Assembly: GCA_902762495.1 (NCBI GenBank)
Contig: CACWOL010000026.1
Coordinates: 1-37,645 of the forward strand
DNA length: 37,645 nucleotides
Direction: 5' to 3'
DNA from: an uncultured bacterium
GTDB taxonomy: Bacteria > Verrucomicrobiota > Lentisphaeria > Victivallales > UBA1829
A program made the position numbers and the translations under genes. The notes below the pieces were generated by a model. The model ran no database searches and was not told the DNA's origin. It saw nothing but the letters and a program-made list of their open reading frames with translations. Positions 15,131-23,764 of the stretch are shown here, in pieces (within the stretch, counting starts at the first letter, position 1; the number at the start of each line of letters is the position of its first letter).

Positions 15131-15370
15131 TTACTTGTTTTCGTTCTTCTGGAGAACGCCAGCTTCGACCATCTTGTCGATGAGCTGCTGCATGGAGTTC
15201 ATGGCGCCGAGGAAGCCCTGCGGAGGCATGATCACGCGGACGTTCGCGACCGGGGTCGGGGCTTCGCCTTCGCCAGCGGGCTGAAGGGTGACGAAGTCAA
15301 AACGGACCATGTTGCCGGCGAAGTGGATCTGACCGATGCCGTCTGCGAAGATTTCTTTTTTGTCTGCCAT
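15131..15370 (-). CDS. Conserved small protein of unknown function (79 residues)
   Basis: The product is soluble and compact: strands IFADGIGQIHFAGNMVRFDF (about 6-25) and VANVRVIMPPQGF (41-53), then a helix SMQQLIDKMVEAGVL (59-73). I believe similar short proteins (GIGQIHF, VRFD, QQLIDKMVEAGV) occur in other Gram-negative bacteria, but I cannot name the family. AAGGA lies ten bases before the ATG, and an excellent promoter sits about 150 bases upstream. The MQQLIDKMVEAGVLQKNE ending suggests a domain that docks on a partner. No neighbour reveals the partner. Confidence 0.8.
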   Translation of the reverse strand: MADKKEIFADGIGQIHFAGNMVRFDFVTLQPAGEGEAPTPVANVRVIMPPQGFLGAMNSMQQLIDKMVEAGVLQKNENK

Positions 15371-15517
15371 AGTTGTAGTTCCTTATATAGGTTTTTTGTT
15401 TTTTTTGTTTTTGGTGTCGTTTGGGGACGAAAAGCAAAAACGTGACATCCTTTCCGATTCCGATCGTACTGGCCGAACCGGCGGGATGAATCCCGGTATG
15501 CTTCAAAAACTGGTTAT

Positions 15518-15546
15518 ATTATACCCCATGTTCTCAGAAAATGCAA
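15518..15546 (-). promoter_or_regulatory. Consensus sigma-70-type promoter for the 79-residue gene
   Basis: Minus-strand TTGCAT (15541-15546), 17-base spacer, perfect TATAAT (15518-15523). The transcript would carry a leader of about 140 bases before the ATG at 15370. The rest of 15371-15755 holds T-rich leader sequence and the prc terminator, with no gene. Confidence 0.75.
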
Positions 15547-15695
15547 GCGGTTTTTTGACGTTTTTTTGAAAAAAAGTTGTTTCTTCTTCATTATGAACGA
15601 GAAAAAAATCACAAAAACTTTTGCGAATCCGCCTCATTCTGCCTCACACACCTCGTTTTGAACTCTGTTTCCGTTCATTTCCGACACGCTTCTCC

Positions 15696-15736
15696 GCAAA
15701 AAGAAGGCCGGGTCCGGCAATGTGCGCCGCCCGGCC
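15696..15736 (-). terminator. Terminator of prc
   Basis: GGCCGGG (15706-15712) and CCCGGCC (15730-15736) form a perfect stem 20 bases after the prc stop. On the minus strand TTCTTTTTG follows. Confidence 0.75.
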
Positions 15737-15755
15737 GATTGAGCAGAGATTGAGC

Positions 15756-17999
15756 TCACGATTTCGCGTCCTCTTCCTTGTCGAACGCCTGGATCATGTC
15801 GAGCATGATGTTGACGGATTCGTCGAGGTAGGGATCCGGTCCGTCGTCCTTCCTGTTCTTTCTGGACGAAGAGGAGTTGCGGTCGGCCTTGTAGATCTTG
15901 TCCTGTTCCTTCTGGATGGCCTTTTCCCGTTCATATTCCGCCCAGCGCTTGTCGAAATCGAGCGCGACGTCCTTGTTCTTCTGAAGCTCCTCGTAGAGCG
16001 CGATGTCGGCCACCAGTCGTTTGAAGACCGGGTCTTCGGCGACGCGGGCCTCCGACTTCGCCTTGAGCTCGGAAATCAGGCCGGGCGTCACGGCGTATTT
16101 GCCGTCGTACACGGTATAGCGCGCGGGACGGATCGTATCGTACGGGAGCGCGTGGCGGAGCGCGCGTTCGCCGGTCTCCTCGGTCTCGGAGAATCCGGGC
16201 AGCGGGATGTCCGCCTCGACGCCCTTGATTTGCGTGGACTCGCCGTTGATGCGGTAGAACTTCGCGTTCGTGAGCTTGAGCTGACCTGCGTCAAACCGTT
16301 CGGACGCGATATAGAGCATGTAGTTATTGAGGTCAGTCACCACCTGCACGGAACCTTTGCCGTGCGTGTGCGGATCGCCGACCACGACCGCGCGGTGATA
16401 GTCCTTCAGCGCGGCGGAGAAGATCTCCGTGGCGGACGCGCTGTAGCGGTTCACCAGCACGAGCATCGGCCCGACGTAGGCGATCTGGCCGCGGTCGTTG
16501 TCGCGCAGGACCGAGGTGGACGCCTTGTCCTTCACCTGGACGATCGGGCCTTCCGGGATGAAGAAACCGGAGAGGTCGACGGCTTCAGTCAGGCTGCCGC
16601 CGCCGTTCGAACGCAGGTCGACGATCAGGCCGTCGATCCTCTGGTCGGCGAATTCGTTCAGTATCTTGAGCACGTCGTGCCCGGAGCTGTTGTAGTCCTC
16701 ATCGCCGCGGCGGACGGCCGCGAAGTCGATGTAGAACGACGGCAGGTCGATCACGCCGATCTTCTTCGTCTGGCCATCGGCGGTTTTCGCCTCGACGATG
16801 CGGCTCTGGGCGTGCGATTCGTTCATGGGGACGTTCCCGCGCGTGATCGTAACCTTCTCGGGTGCGGCCTGCGCGCCTTTACGCGCGGGAAGAATGGTAA
16901 GGGTAACGCGCGACCCCTCCTTGCCGCGGATCAGCGTGACCACCTTCGACAGAGGCATGTCCATCACGTCGACCGTTTCGCCGTCTTCCTGGGCCACGGC
17001 GATGATCCGGTCGTTCTCGCGGAGCGTGCCTTCCTTGTCCGCGGGGCCGTTCTGCACGACCTCGACGACCTTCGTGTAGCCGTCCTCGGAGGACAGCACG
17101 GCGCCAATGCCGGAGAGATTGAGGGAGATGTGAATATCGAAATCCTCGCCTGTGGCGGGCGACATATAGGTGGAATGCGGATCGCAGACGTTCGCAAACG
17201 CCGTCAGATAGCCCTCCAGCACGTCGATCGGGTCCATGCTCTCGACCGTGATGCTGAGCTGGTCGACGCGCTTCTGGACGCGTTTTTCAGGCGGAAGCAG
17301 GGACGCGGCGGGCGCGGGCGTTTCGTCCTTTTTCTCCGCCTCGCCGTCCTCTTGCGCTTCACCTTCCTTCGCCTTTTCCTCGGCGGCTTCCTTCGCCTCC
17401 TCCTCAGCAGCCTTGTCGCTCATACGGGCTACGATCAGCTCGTTCTTGATGCGTTTCGCCCAGATCTCGTGCTGTTCTTTCACGTCTTTCGGCCACGGGG
17501 CGTCCTCGCGGTCGATATGGTACGTTTCATTCGGGTCGTACCGGATCGGCTTCGAGAGGAAATCACGCGCGAAGTCGCGGTATTCGGCGAGGCGGAGCGA
17601 ACGCAGATTGAAGATATCGAACGCGATCTGCACGTCCCCGGCCGCGGCCTTGCGCGCAAGCTCGTCCTTGGACTTCGCGAACATGTCGATATCCTCCTGC
17701 AGGAAGAAAATGCGCGTCGGGTCGAGGATGCGCAGATATTCGTCGAAGACCTCGCCGGAAAACGCGGCGTCCATCTGGCGTTTCGTGTAGTGCTCCTTCG
17801 CGAGCAGCTGCACCACCAGCGACGCGATCAGCCCCATCTTCCGGTCGGGACGTTTCAGGGAAACAGAACTCGGCGCGGAGGCGTCCGTCTGCGACGCGTC
17901 CTGCGCGGACAGCACCGGGACATGCGGACAGACCAGAGCCGCAGCCGCGATCAAAACGAGAAAGGATTTAACACAAATCTTGCGTGTAAAGACATTCAT
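15756..17999 (-). CDS. prc: Tail-specific (C-terminal processing) protease Prc
   Basis: Prc degrades or trims periplasmic and envelope proteins from the C terminus. The 747-residue product (E. coli Prc 682) starts with a signal peptide (about 1-32, ending VLSA). An N-terminal helical domain follows (55-190, with the family run ILDPTRIFFLQEDI at 91-104), then a PDZ domain (about 285-375, LSGIGAVLSSEDGYTKV), and the S41 protease domain. The catalytic pair is S522 in NRYSASATEIFS and K548 in HGKGSVQ, 26 residues apart against 25 in E. coli. A low-complexity Glu/Lys/Ala insertion (about 195-235) separates the helical region from the PDZ domain. A charged C terminus contains a Ser/Arg/Lys run (near 715-725). 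AGGAG precedes the ATG. It is a single-gene unit, divergent from the zinc-ribbon/V-ATPase unit. Confidence 0.95.
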   Translation of the reverse strand: MNVFTRKICVKSFLVLIAAAALVCPHVPVLSAQDASQTDASAPSSVSLKRPDRKMGLIASLVVQLLAKEHYTKRQMDAAFSGEVFDEYLRILDPTRIFFLQEDIDMFAKSKDELARKAAAGDVQIAFDIFNLRSLRLAEYRDFARDFLSKPIRYDPNETYHIDREDAPWPKDVKEQHEIWAKRIKNELIVARMSDKAAEEEAKEAAEEKAKEGEAQEDGEAEKKDETPAPAASLLPPEKRVQKRVDQLSITVESMDPIDVLEGYLTAFANVCDPHSTYMSPATGEDFDIHISLNLSGIGAVLSSEDGYTKVVEVVQNGPADKEGTLRENDRIIAVAQEDGETVDVMDMPLSKVVTLIRGKEGSRVTLTILPARKGAQAAPEKVTITRGNVPMNESHAQSRIVEAKTADGQTKKIGVIDLPSFYIDFAAVRRGDEDYNSSGHDVLKILNEFADQRIDGLIVDLRSNGGGSLTEAVDLSGFFIPEGPIVQVKDKASTSVLRDNDRGQIAYVGPMLVLVNRYSASATEIFSAALKDYHRAVVVGDPHTHGKGSVQVVTDLNNYMLYIASERFDAGQLKLTNAKFYRINGESTQIKGVEADIPLPGFSETEETGERALRHALPYDTIRPARYTVYDGKYAVTPGLISELKAKSEARVAEDPVFKRLVADIALYEELQKNKDVALDFDKRWAEYEREKAIQKEQDKIYKADRNSSSSRKNRKDDGPDPYLDESVNIMLDMIQAFDKEEDAKS

Positions 18000-18066
18000 G
18001 ATCGAACAACTCCTGTTGCAGAGAGAAAACGAATCGTAATGTAGTGAATGGAACAGGTATTCCTAT

Positions 18067-18095
18067 AAAATACCACACTTTCTAAAGAATTCCAA
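18067..18095 (-). promoter_or_regulatory. Promoter of prc
   Basis: Minus-strand TTGGAA (18090-18095), 17-base spacer and TATTTT (18067-18072), about 65 bases before the prc ATG. It is back to back with the plus-strand promoter at 18145. Confidence 0.55.
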
Positions 18096-18144
18096 CCGCA
18101 TTTGCCGTTTTTTCCATTTTTTTCTGCTTTTTCGCCGTTTTTAC

Positions 18145-18173
18145 TTGTCAAAACAGCTTCTATGCAGTATATT
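18145..18173 (+). promoter_or_regulatory. Promoter of the zinc-ribbon gene and possibly the V-ATPase operon
   Basis: TTGTCA (18145-18150), 17-base spacer and TATATT (18168-18173), 40 bases before the ATG at 18214. No terminator is seen between the zinc-ribbon gene and atpE, so transcription may continue through the operon. Confidence 0.7.
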
Positions 18174-18213
18174 ATTTATTTGATTAGCGTCTTAAATCCG
18201 GAGATTGTTTATT

Positions 18214-18696
18214 ATGCCTGACGAAGACACCTTCCAGGTCGCATGCCCCCGTTGCGGCGACACATTCAACGTTCCGATCCTTCTTCTTGAGAAAAAAGCA
18301 CAGTGCCCCGGCTGCGGAGCGAAATTCGCCATGGAGCCCCCGCCGGGCCCCGCGGGACGCGAACTGAAAGCCCGCGCCATGCGCGCCAAGGAGGAAGCCG
18401 CGTCCGGTGAAACGACCTCCGTTCACATCCCGCTCAAAGGCGCGAAACCTGTTTCCCGTCCTTCCACGAACACCGTGAAACTCGCCCGCTTCAAATCCGG
18501 CGCGGAAGAGAATAACGAGAAACTTGCCGCCGTCCAGAACCAGCAGGCGGCGTCCGGCGTCCATGTCGACCAGAACGCCATTCAGAAGGAACTCGCGCAG
18601 AACAGCGCGTCTTCGGGCCGCCGCCGCACGATTTCGTCCGGCGTGTCCGCCGCCCCGGCTCCCGCCAAGAAGTGGTGGGAATTCTGGAAAAAGTAA
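18214..18696 (+). CDS. Zinc-ribbon protein with a tryptophan-rich C terminus
   Basis: The 160-residue product opens with an MJ0042-type zinc ribbon: CPRCGDTF and CPGCGAKF, two CxxC pairs 21 residues apart. The rest is hydrophilic and probably disordered, rich in Ala, Ser, Lys and Arg, and ends in KKWWEFWKK, an amphipathic aromatic tail that could touch a membrane or a partner protein. I choose the ATG with GGAG ten bases upstream rather than a TTG nine bases earlier. The gene lies 107 bases before atpE on the same strand with no terminator between, so it may be co-transcribed with the V-ATPase; a functional link is not shown. Proteins of this design are often unannotated. Confidence 0.75.
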   Translation: MPDEDTFQVACPRCGDTFNVPILLLEKKAQCPGCGAKFAMEPPPGPAGRELKARAMRAKEEAASGETTSVHIPLKGAKPVSRPSTNTVKLARFKSGAEENNEKLAAVQNQQAASGVHVDQNAIQKELAQNSASSGRRRTISSGVSAAPAPAKKWWEFWKK

Positions 18697-18803
18697 TCCG
18701 GAGATGCCGGGCCGTGCGGGCTTGAATTCCGCTGAAAACCCGGCGTACAGACCAGTTTTCAACGTCAATTCAAATACAGATCAAAACACAGGAGAACCCG
18801 CAC

Positions 18804-19403
18804 ATGTCCGAAGAACTTCAGGGACTTTTGAACAAGATCCAGGCCGAAGGTCTGGAAAAGGCCGAAACCGAACGCGCACGCCTCGTTGCCGAGGCGAAAG
18901 CCCAGGCCGACGCCATCATCGCCGACGCAAAAGCTCAGGCCGACAAGATCCGCAAGGACGCCGAAGCCGATGCCGAAGCTTCCCGGAAGAAAGCCGACGC
19001 CGCAGTCAAACAGGCCGCCCGCGACGTCATCATCTCCCTGAAAGACGATCTCCAGGAAAAACTCCGCGCCGTCGTGCGCGAGGCCGCCGCGCAGGCCATG
19101 ACCCCCGAAGCGATGGCCGGACTCATCGCGAAGATCGCCGAACAGTTCGCGCAGAACGCCGTGTCCGGCACGGAAATCATCCTCCCCGCCCGTGAACGCG
19201 AAGACGCCGCGCAGAAGCTCATCGGCTGCCTCCCCGACGTCCTCAAGAAGAACTCTTCCGTCCAGCTCGGACGCGGGTTCGCCGCCGGGTTCAAGATCGG
19301 GTTCAACGACTCCGAAGTCTTCCTCGATTTCAGCGACGAAGCGCTCGCCGAAGTCATCTGCGAATTCGTCGGCCCGAAACTCGCCGCCGTCATCAAGTCC
19401 TGA
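18804..19403 (+). CDS. atpE: V-type ATP synthase subunit E
   Basis: Subunit E is the peripheral stalk that holds the catalytic A3B3 head against rotation. The 199-residue product has the family form: a long N-terminal Ala/Glu/Lys helix (about 1-90, with heptad-like AEAKAQADAIIADAKAQADK) and a globular C-terminal domain (about 100-199, GFKIGFNDSEVFLDFSDEAL). AGGAG precedes the ATG. It is the first recognisable ATPase gene, followed by DUF2764, A, B, D, I and K, the order known from Chlamydia. Confidence 0.92.
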   Translation: MSEELQGLLNKIQAEGLEKAETERARLVAEAKAQADAIIADAKAQADKIRKDAEADAEASRKKADAAVKQAARDVIISLKDDLQEKLRAVVREAAAQAMTPEAMAGLIAKIAEQFAQNAVSGTEIILPAREREDAAQKLIGCLPDVLKKNSSVQLGRGFAAGFKIGFNDSEVFLDFSDEALAEVICEFVGPKLAAVIKS

Positions 19404-19444
19404 TCCCCCTGCCCTCCCATCCAGCACCATAAAGGATTCATCGG

Positions 19445-20068
19445 ATGAATCTTTATATCTCGCTCGTTTCCTCCCTGCCGCTCCTCCGCATGACGGAAGC
19501 GCCGCTCGTGAGCTACGGGAAATTCATGTCGGACTGCGAGGGACTGCTCGACGGCAAACACCTCGACATGCTCCGCCGCTTCTCGCTCGTGCCGGGACTC
19601 CGCCCCGGGGAGAAGCCGCAGGACGCCGCGACGGACGATCCGGACGCGCTCGAGGCGTTCATCGCGGAATTTCCGAAGGGCTCGCTCGCACGGGAATACC
19701 TCTCGTTTGAATCCGCACTCCGTCACAGCGCCATGAAACTCCGCGCCGCCAAGCTCGGCGCGTCCTTCGCCGCTCCGAAGCCCGGACACACCTTCTTCGA
19801 TCCCGAAGCCGACCGCATGGTCCGCGCGGCGTTCGCCGCCCCGAACCCGGTCGAACGCGAACGCATCCTCGACACCGCCCGCTGGAACAAGCTCGACGAA
19901 CTCGAGGTGAAGAACCGCACCCCCTTCAATTTCGACACCGTCTGCGCCTACAGCATCCGCATCCAGATCGCGGAGAAATGGGCCGCCAGATCCGCCGGAA
20001 ACTCCGCCGAGGGGCTCGACCGGACCGTCCTGTCCGTGCTCGCCACCGATCCCGGCGCACAGAACTGA
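19445..20068 (+). CDS. DUF2764 family protein of V-ATPase operons
   Basis: The 207-residue product begins MNLYISLVSSLPLL and has the helical, Asp/Leu/Arg-rich character of DUF2764 proteins, found between subunits E and A in V-ATPase operons of Chlamydiae, Bacteroides and spirochaetes. These operons lack an obvious subunit C, and DUF2764 is thought to fill the place of C (the socket between rotor ring and central stalk). Visible pieces include SYGKFMSDCEGLL near 23-35 and a conserved-looking EVKNRTPFNFDTVCAYSIRI near 156-175. AAAGGA lies before the ATG. The family is judged from position and N terminus; the subunit-C role is an inference from the missing gene. Confidence 0.75.
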   Translation: MNLYISLVSSLPLLRMTEAPLVSYGKFMSDCEGLLDGKHLDMLRRFSLVPGLRPGEKPQDAATDDPDALEAFIAEFPKGSLAREYLSFESALRHSAMKLRAAKLGASFAAPKPGHTFFDPEADRMVRAAFAAPNPVERERILDTARWNKLDELEVKNRTPFNFDTVCAYSIRIQIAEKWAARSAGNSAEGLDRTVLSVLATDPGAQN

Positions 20069-20116
20069 TTCACACAAACAAATATCAACCATACGAACGC
20101 AGGAGCGTGAACTCAC

Positions 20117-21856
20117 ATGCCTGAACTTCAGAAAGGACGCATCAAAGGCGTAAACGGAAACCTGGTCACGGTGGAATTCGACACCGCGGTCATGCAGAAT
20201 GAAGTCGCCTATGCCATCGTCGGCGACAAACGCCTCAAAGGCGAGGTCATCCGCGTGCGCGGCAACCGCGCCGACCTCCAGATCTACGAAAGCACCGCCG
20301 GTCTCAAGATCGACGACCCCGTCGAATTCTCCGGCGACATGCTGTGCGTCGCACTCGGACCCGGCCTCCTCACCAAGGTCTACGACGGACTCCAGAACCC
20401 CCTGAACCTCCTCGCTGAAAAGGCCGGATTCTTCCTCCAGCGCGGTCTCTACCTCGACGCCCTCGACATGGAATCCGTCTGGGACTTCACCCCGATCGCC
20501 AAGCCCGGCGACAAGCTCATCGCGGGCGACTACATCGGCAGCGTCCCCGAAGGCATCTTCACCCACTACATCATGCTTCCCTTCCGCTTCGCCGGATCCT
20601 GGGAAGTCGTCTCCGTGGCCCCCGCAGGCCCCCGCAAGATCACCGACACCGTCGCACACGTCCGCAGCGCCGACGGCGAGGAACGCGACGTGACCATGGT
20701 CCAGTACTGGCCCGTCAAGCTACCGATCTCCTGCTACAAGGAAAAGCTCCTCCCCACCAAGACGCTCATCACCCAGCAGCGCACCATCGACACCTTCTTC
20801 CCCGTCGCGACCGGCGGCACCTTCTGCACCCCCGGCCCCTTCGGCGCGGGCAAGACCGTGCTCCAGCACTCCATCAGCCGTTATGCCGAGACCGACGTGG
20901 TCGTGATCGCGGCCTGCGGCGAACGCGCCGGCGAAGTCGTGGAAATCCTCCGCGAGTATCCCACGCTGGAAGACCCGCGCACGGGCAAGACGCTCATGGA
21001 CCGCTCGGTCATCATCTGCAACACCAGCTCCATGCCGGTGGCCGCCCGTGAAGCGTCCGTCTACACCGCCGTGACCATCGCCGAATACTACCGCCAGCAG
21101 GGACTGAACGTCCTCCTGCTCGCCGACTCCACGTCCCGCTGGGCGCAGGCGCTCCGCGAAATGTCCGGCCGACTCGAGGAGATCCCCGGTGAAGAAGCCT
21201 TCCCGGCCTACCTCGAATCCCTGATCGCCGGTTTCTACGAACGCGCCGGTCTCGTGCTGCTCAACGACGGCAAGCGCACCGGCTCCGTCACCATCGGCGG
21301 CTCCGTCAGTCCCGCCGGCGGCAACTTCGAAGAGCCCGTCACGCAGGCCACGCTGAAAGTCGTCGGCGCGTTCCTCGGCCTCTCCCGCGAACGTTCCGAC
21401 GCCCGCCGCTTCCCGTCCATCCACCCGCTCGACAGCTGGAGCCACTACCGCAGCATCGTGCCCGCCGAAGACCTCGCGTTCGCGCGCGCCACGCTCCGCC
21501 GCGGCCAGGAAGTCAACCAGATGATGAAGGTCGTCGGCGAAGAAGGCACCAACACGGACGACTTCGTGACCTACCTGAAGAGCGAATTCCTCGACTTCGT
21601 CTACCTCCAGCAGAACACCTTCGACGCGGTCGACGCCGCCAGCGACGACAAGCGCCAGAAGTACGTCTTCGCCAAGGTCATCGGCGTCCTGAAGGCCAAT
21701 TTCAAGTTCGACGACAAGGACCAGGCGCGCCGCTTCTTCCAGGAACTCCAGCTCACCTTCATCGACTGGAACTACATCGCGTTCGGTTCCGACAAGTTCG
21801 AACATCAGGAAGAAGTCATCGACGCCAAAATCAAGGAGAGAATCGCAAATGCGTAA
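20117..21856 (+). CDS. atpA: V-type ATP synthase catalytic subunit A
   Basis: The 579-residue protein carries the catalytic nucleotide site of the soluble head. The P-loop is GPFGAGKT (240-247, K246), and the family-specific non-homologous region lies at about 115-190. [16 protein letters not shown] (267-282) carries the catalytic glutamate region, with [14 protein letters not shown] and [15 protein letters not shown] further on. Length is normal. GGAG precedes the ATG. It overlaps the start of atpB by eight bases. Confidence 0.97.
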   Translation: MPELQKGRIKGVNGNLVTVEFDTAVMQNEVAYAIVGDKRLKGEVIRVRGNRADLQIYESTAGLKIDDPVEFSGDMLCVALGPGLLTKVYDGLQNPLNLLAEKAGFFLQRGLYLDALDMESVWDFTPIAKPGDKLIAGDYIGSVPEGIFTHYIMLPFRFAGSWEVVSVAPAGPRKITDTVAHVRSADGEERDVTMVQYWPVKLPISCYKEKLLPTKTLITQQRTIDTFFPVATGGTFCTPGPFGAGKTVLQHSISRYAETDVVVIAACGERAGEVVEILREYPTLEDPRTGKTLMDRSVIICNTSSMPVAAREASVYTAVTIAEYYRQQGLNVLLLADSTSRWAQALREMSGRLEEIPGEEAFPAYLESLIAGFYERAGLVLLNDGKRTGSVTIGGSVSPAGGNFEEPVTQATLKVVGAFLGLSRERSDARRFPSIHPLDSWSHYRSIVPAEDLAFARATLRRGQEVNQMMKVVGEEGTNTDDFVTYLKSEFLDFVYLQQNTFDAVDAASDDKRQKYVFAKVIGVLKANFKFDDKDQARRFFQELQLTFIDWNYIAFGSDKFEHQEEVIDAKIKERIANA

Positions 21857-23147
21857 AGTTTACCATAAAATCATCCAGATCGCGGGCAACGTCATCACCG
21901 TCGAGGCCGACGGCGTCGCGAACAACGACCTCGCAGAAGTCACCAGCGCCCGCGGCACCTCCCTCGCACAGGTCATCCGCCTCCTCGACAACAAGGTCTT
22001 CCTCCAGGTCTTCAACGGCACCCGCGGCATCAACACCGGCGACGAGGTCCGCTTCCTCGGCCACCCGATGCGCGTCTCCGCCTCCGACGCCCTCCTCGGC
22101 CGCATCTTCACCGGCGCGGGCGTCCCGCGCGACGGCCGCCCCGAGATCCGCGACAACATGATCGAGATCGGCGGCCCCTCCGTGAACCCGGCGAAGCGCA
22201 TCATCCCCCGCAAGATGATCCGCACCGGCATCCCGATGATCGACGTCTTCAACACGCTCGTCGAATCCCAGAAGCTCCCGATCTTCTCCATCGCGGGCGA
22301 ACCCTACAACGAACTGCTCGCGCGCATCGCCATGCAGGCCGAAGTCGACGTGATCGTCCTCGGCGGCATGGGCCTCAAATACGACGACTACCTCACCTTC
22401 CGCAACACCCTCGACGAGCACGGCGCGCTCTCCCGCTCCGTCATGTTCGTCCACACCGCCGCCGACCCGACCGTGGAATGCCTCCTCGTGCCGGATATGT
22501 CCCTGGCGGTCGCCGAGAGTTTCGCGCTCGAAGGCAAGCGCGTCCTCGTCCTTCTCACCGACATGACCAACTTCGCCGACGCCATGAAGGAGATCGCCAT
22601 CACCATGGAACAGGTCCCCTCCAACCGCGGCTATCCCGGCGACCTCTACAGCCAGCTCGCCTCCCGTTATGAAAAGGCGGTCGACTTCGACGGCGCGGGC
22701 TCCATCACCATCCTCGCCGTCACCACCATGCCCGGCGACGACGTGACCCACCCGATCCCCGACAACACCGGATACATCACCGAAGGCCAGTTCTACCTCC
22801 GCGGCGGCCGCATCGAACCGTTCGGCTCGCTCTCCCGCCTCAAGCAGAACGTCAACGGCAAGACCCGCGCGGACCACCGCACGGTCATGGACACGATGAT
22901 CCGTTTCTACGCCGACTACAAGGAGACGCTGGAGAAGCAGTCCATGGGCTTCCAGATGTCCAACTGGGACAACAAGCTCCTCAAATACGGCAAGCTCTTC
23001 GAGAAGAACATGATGGACCTTTCCCTCAACATCCACCTCGAAGACGCCCTCGACCTCGGCTGGAAGATCCTCGCCGACTGCTTCGACCCCACCGAAACCG
23101 GCATCAAGACCTCCCTCCTCGAACAGTTCTGGCCTAAAAAGGATTGA
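21849..23147 (+). CDS. atpB: V-type ATP synthase regulatory subunit B
   Basis: Subunit B alternates with A in the hexameric head and binds but does not efficiently hydrolyse nucleotide. As expected it has no P-loop: the equivalent stretch reads [16 protein letters not shown]. Other landmarks are [34 protein letters not shown] and [20 protein letters not shown], all characteristic of B. Its 432 residues are usual. AAGGAG inside the end of atpA supports the ATG at 21849. Confidence 0.97.
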   Translation: MRKVYHKIIQIAGNVITVEADGVANNDLAEVTSARGTSLAQVIRLLDNKVFLQVFNGTRGINTGDEVRFLGHPMRVSASDALLGRIFTGAGVPRDGRPEIRDNMIEIGGPSVNPAKRIIPRKMIRTGIPMIDVFNTLVESQKLPIFSIAGEPYNELLARIAMQAEVDVIVLGGMGLKYDDYLTFRNTLDEHGALSRSVMFVHTAADPTVECLLVPDMSLAVAESFALEGKRVLVLLTDMTNFADAMKEIAITMEQVPSNRGYPGDLYSQLASRYEKAVDFDGAGSITILAVTTMPGDDVTHPIPDNTGYITEGQFYLRGGRIEPFGSLSRLKQNVNGKTRADHRTVMDTMIRFYADYKETLEKQSMGFQMSNWDNKLLKYGKLFEKNMMDLSLNIHLEDALDLGWKILADCFDPTETGIKTSLLEQFWPKKD

Positions 23148-23155
23148 CCTTCGCC

Positions 23156-23764
23156 ATGGCAAAGATCAAATTTACCAAAACCGAGCTGAAACGCCAGAGG
23201 GACCAGCTGAAGCAGTTCACGCGCTTCCTCCCCACGCTCCAGCTCAAAAAACAGCAGCTCCAGCTCGAGATCAGACTCTGCGCCGAGCGGATCGCCGCCA
23301 ACGAACGCAAGGAAAAGGAGGCCGTCGCCAGACTCGCCGAATGGACCATGCTCTTCGGCGACGCCGACGCGGCCGCCGTGATCGCCGCGAAGCTCCGTAT
23401 CCGCAAGGTCAACCGCGAATACGAGAACATCGCCGGCGTGAACGTCCCGGTCTACCATTCGACGGACTTCGAACTTGAGCCCTACGACCTCTTCTCCGCC
23501 GATCCCTGGATCGACGACGGGATCGAGGCCGTGAAGGCCATCGTCGAGCTCCGCATCGAACGCGACATCATCCGCGAGCAGAACCGCCTGATCGTCCAGG
23601 AGCTCCGTGTGACCACGCAGCGCGTCAACCTCTTCGAAAAAGTGAAGATCCCGGAGGCGAAGGAAAACATCCGCCTCATCCAGATCTCCATCTCAGACAA
23701 CGACATCGCCGCGGTCGCGCGGTCCAAGATCGCCAAGAAAAAACTTCAGGAGCCTGCAGCATGA
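23156..23764 (+). CDS. atpD: V-type ATP synthase subunit D (central stalk)
   Basis: Subunit D is the rotor shaft inside the A3B3 head. The 202-residue product is two long helices with a short middle section: MAKIKFTKTELKRQRDQLKQ at the start and RVNLFEKVKIPEAKENIRLI near 167-186, both typical of the family. I use the ATG at 23156, with AAAAGGA 12 bases upstream. A TTG overlapping the atpB stop is too close to that site. The stop overlaps atpI by four bases. Confidence 0.95.
   Translation: MAKIKFTKTELKRQRDQLKQFTRFLPTLQLKKQQLQLEIRLCAERIAANERKEKEAVARLAEWTMLFGDADAAAVIAAKLRIRKVNREYENIAGVNVPVYHSTDFELEPYDLFSADPWIDDGIEAVKAIVELRIERDIIREQNRLIVQELRVTTQRVNLFEKVKIPEAKENIRLIQISISDNDIAAVARSKIAKKKLQEPAA

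Noticed and set aside
15621..18044. An 807-residue plus-strand frame opposite prc
   Set aside because: Antisense shadow of a gene with intact catalytic residues and signal peptide.
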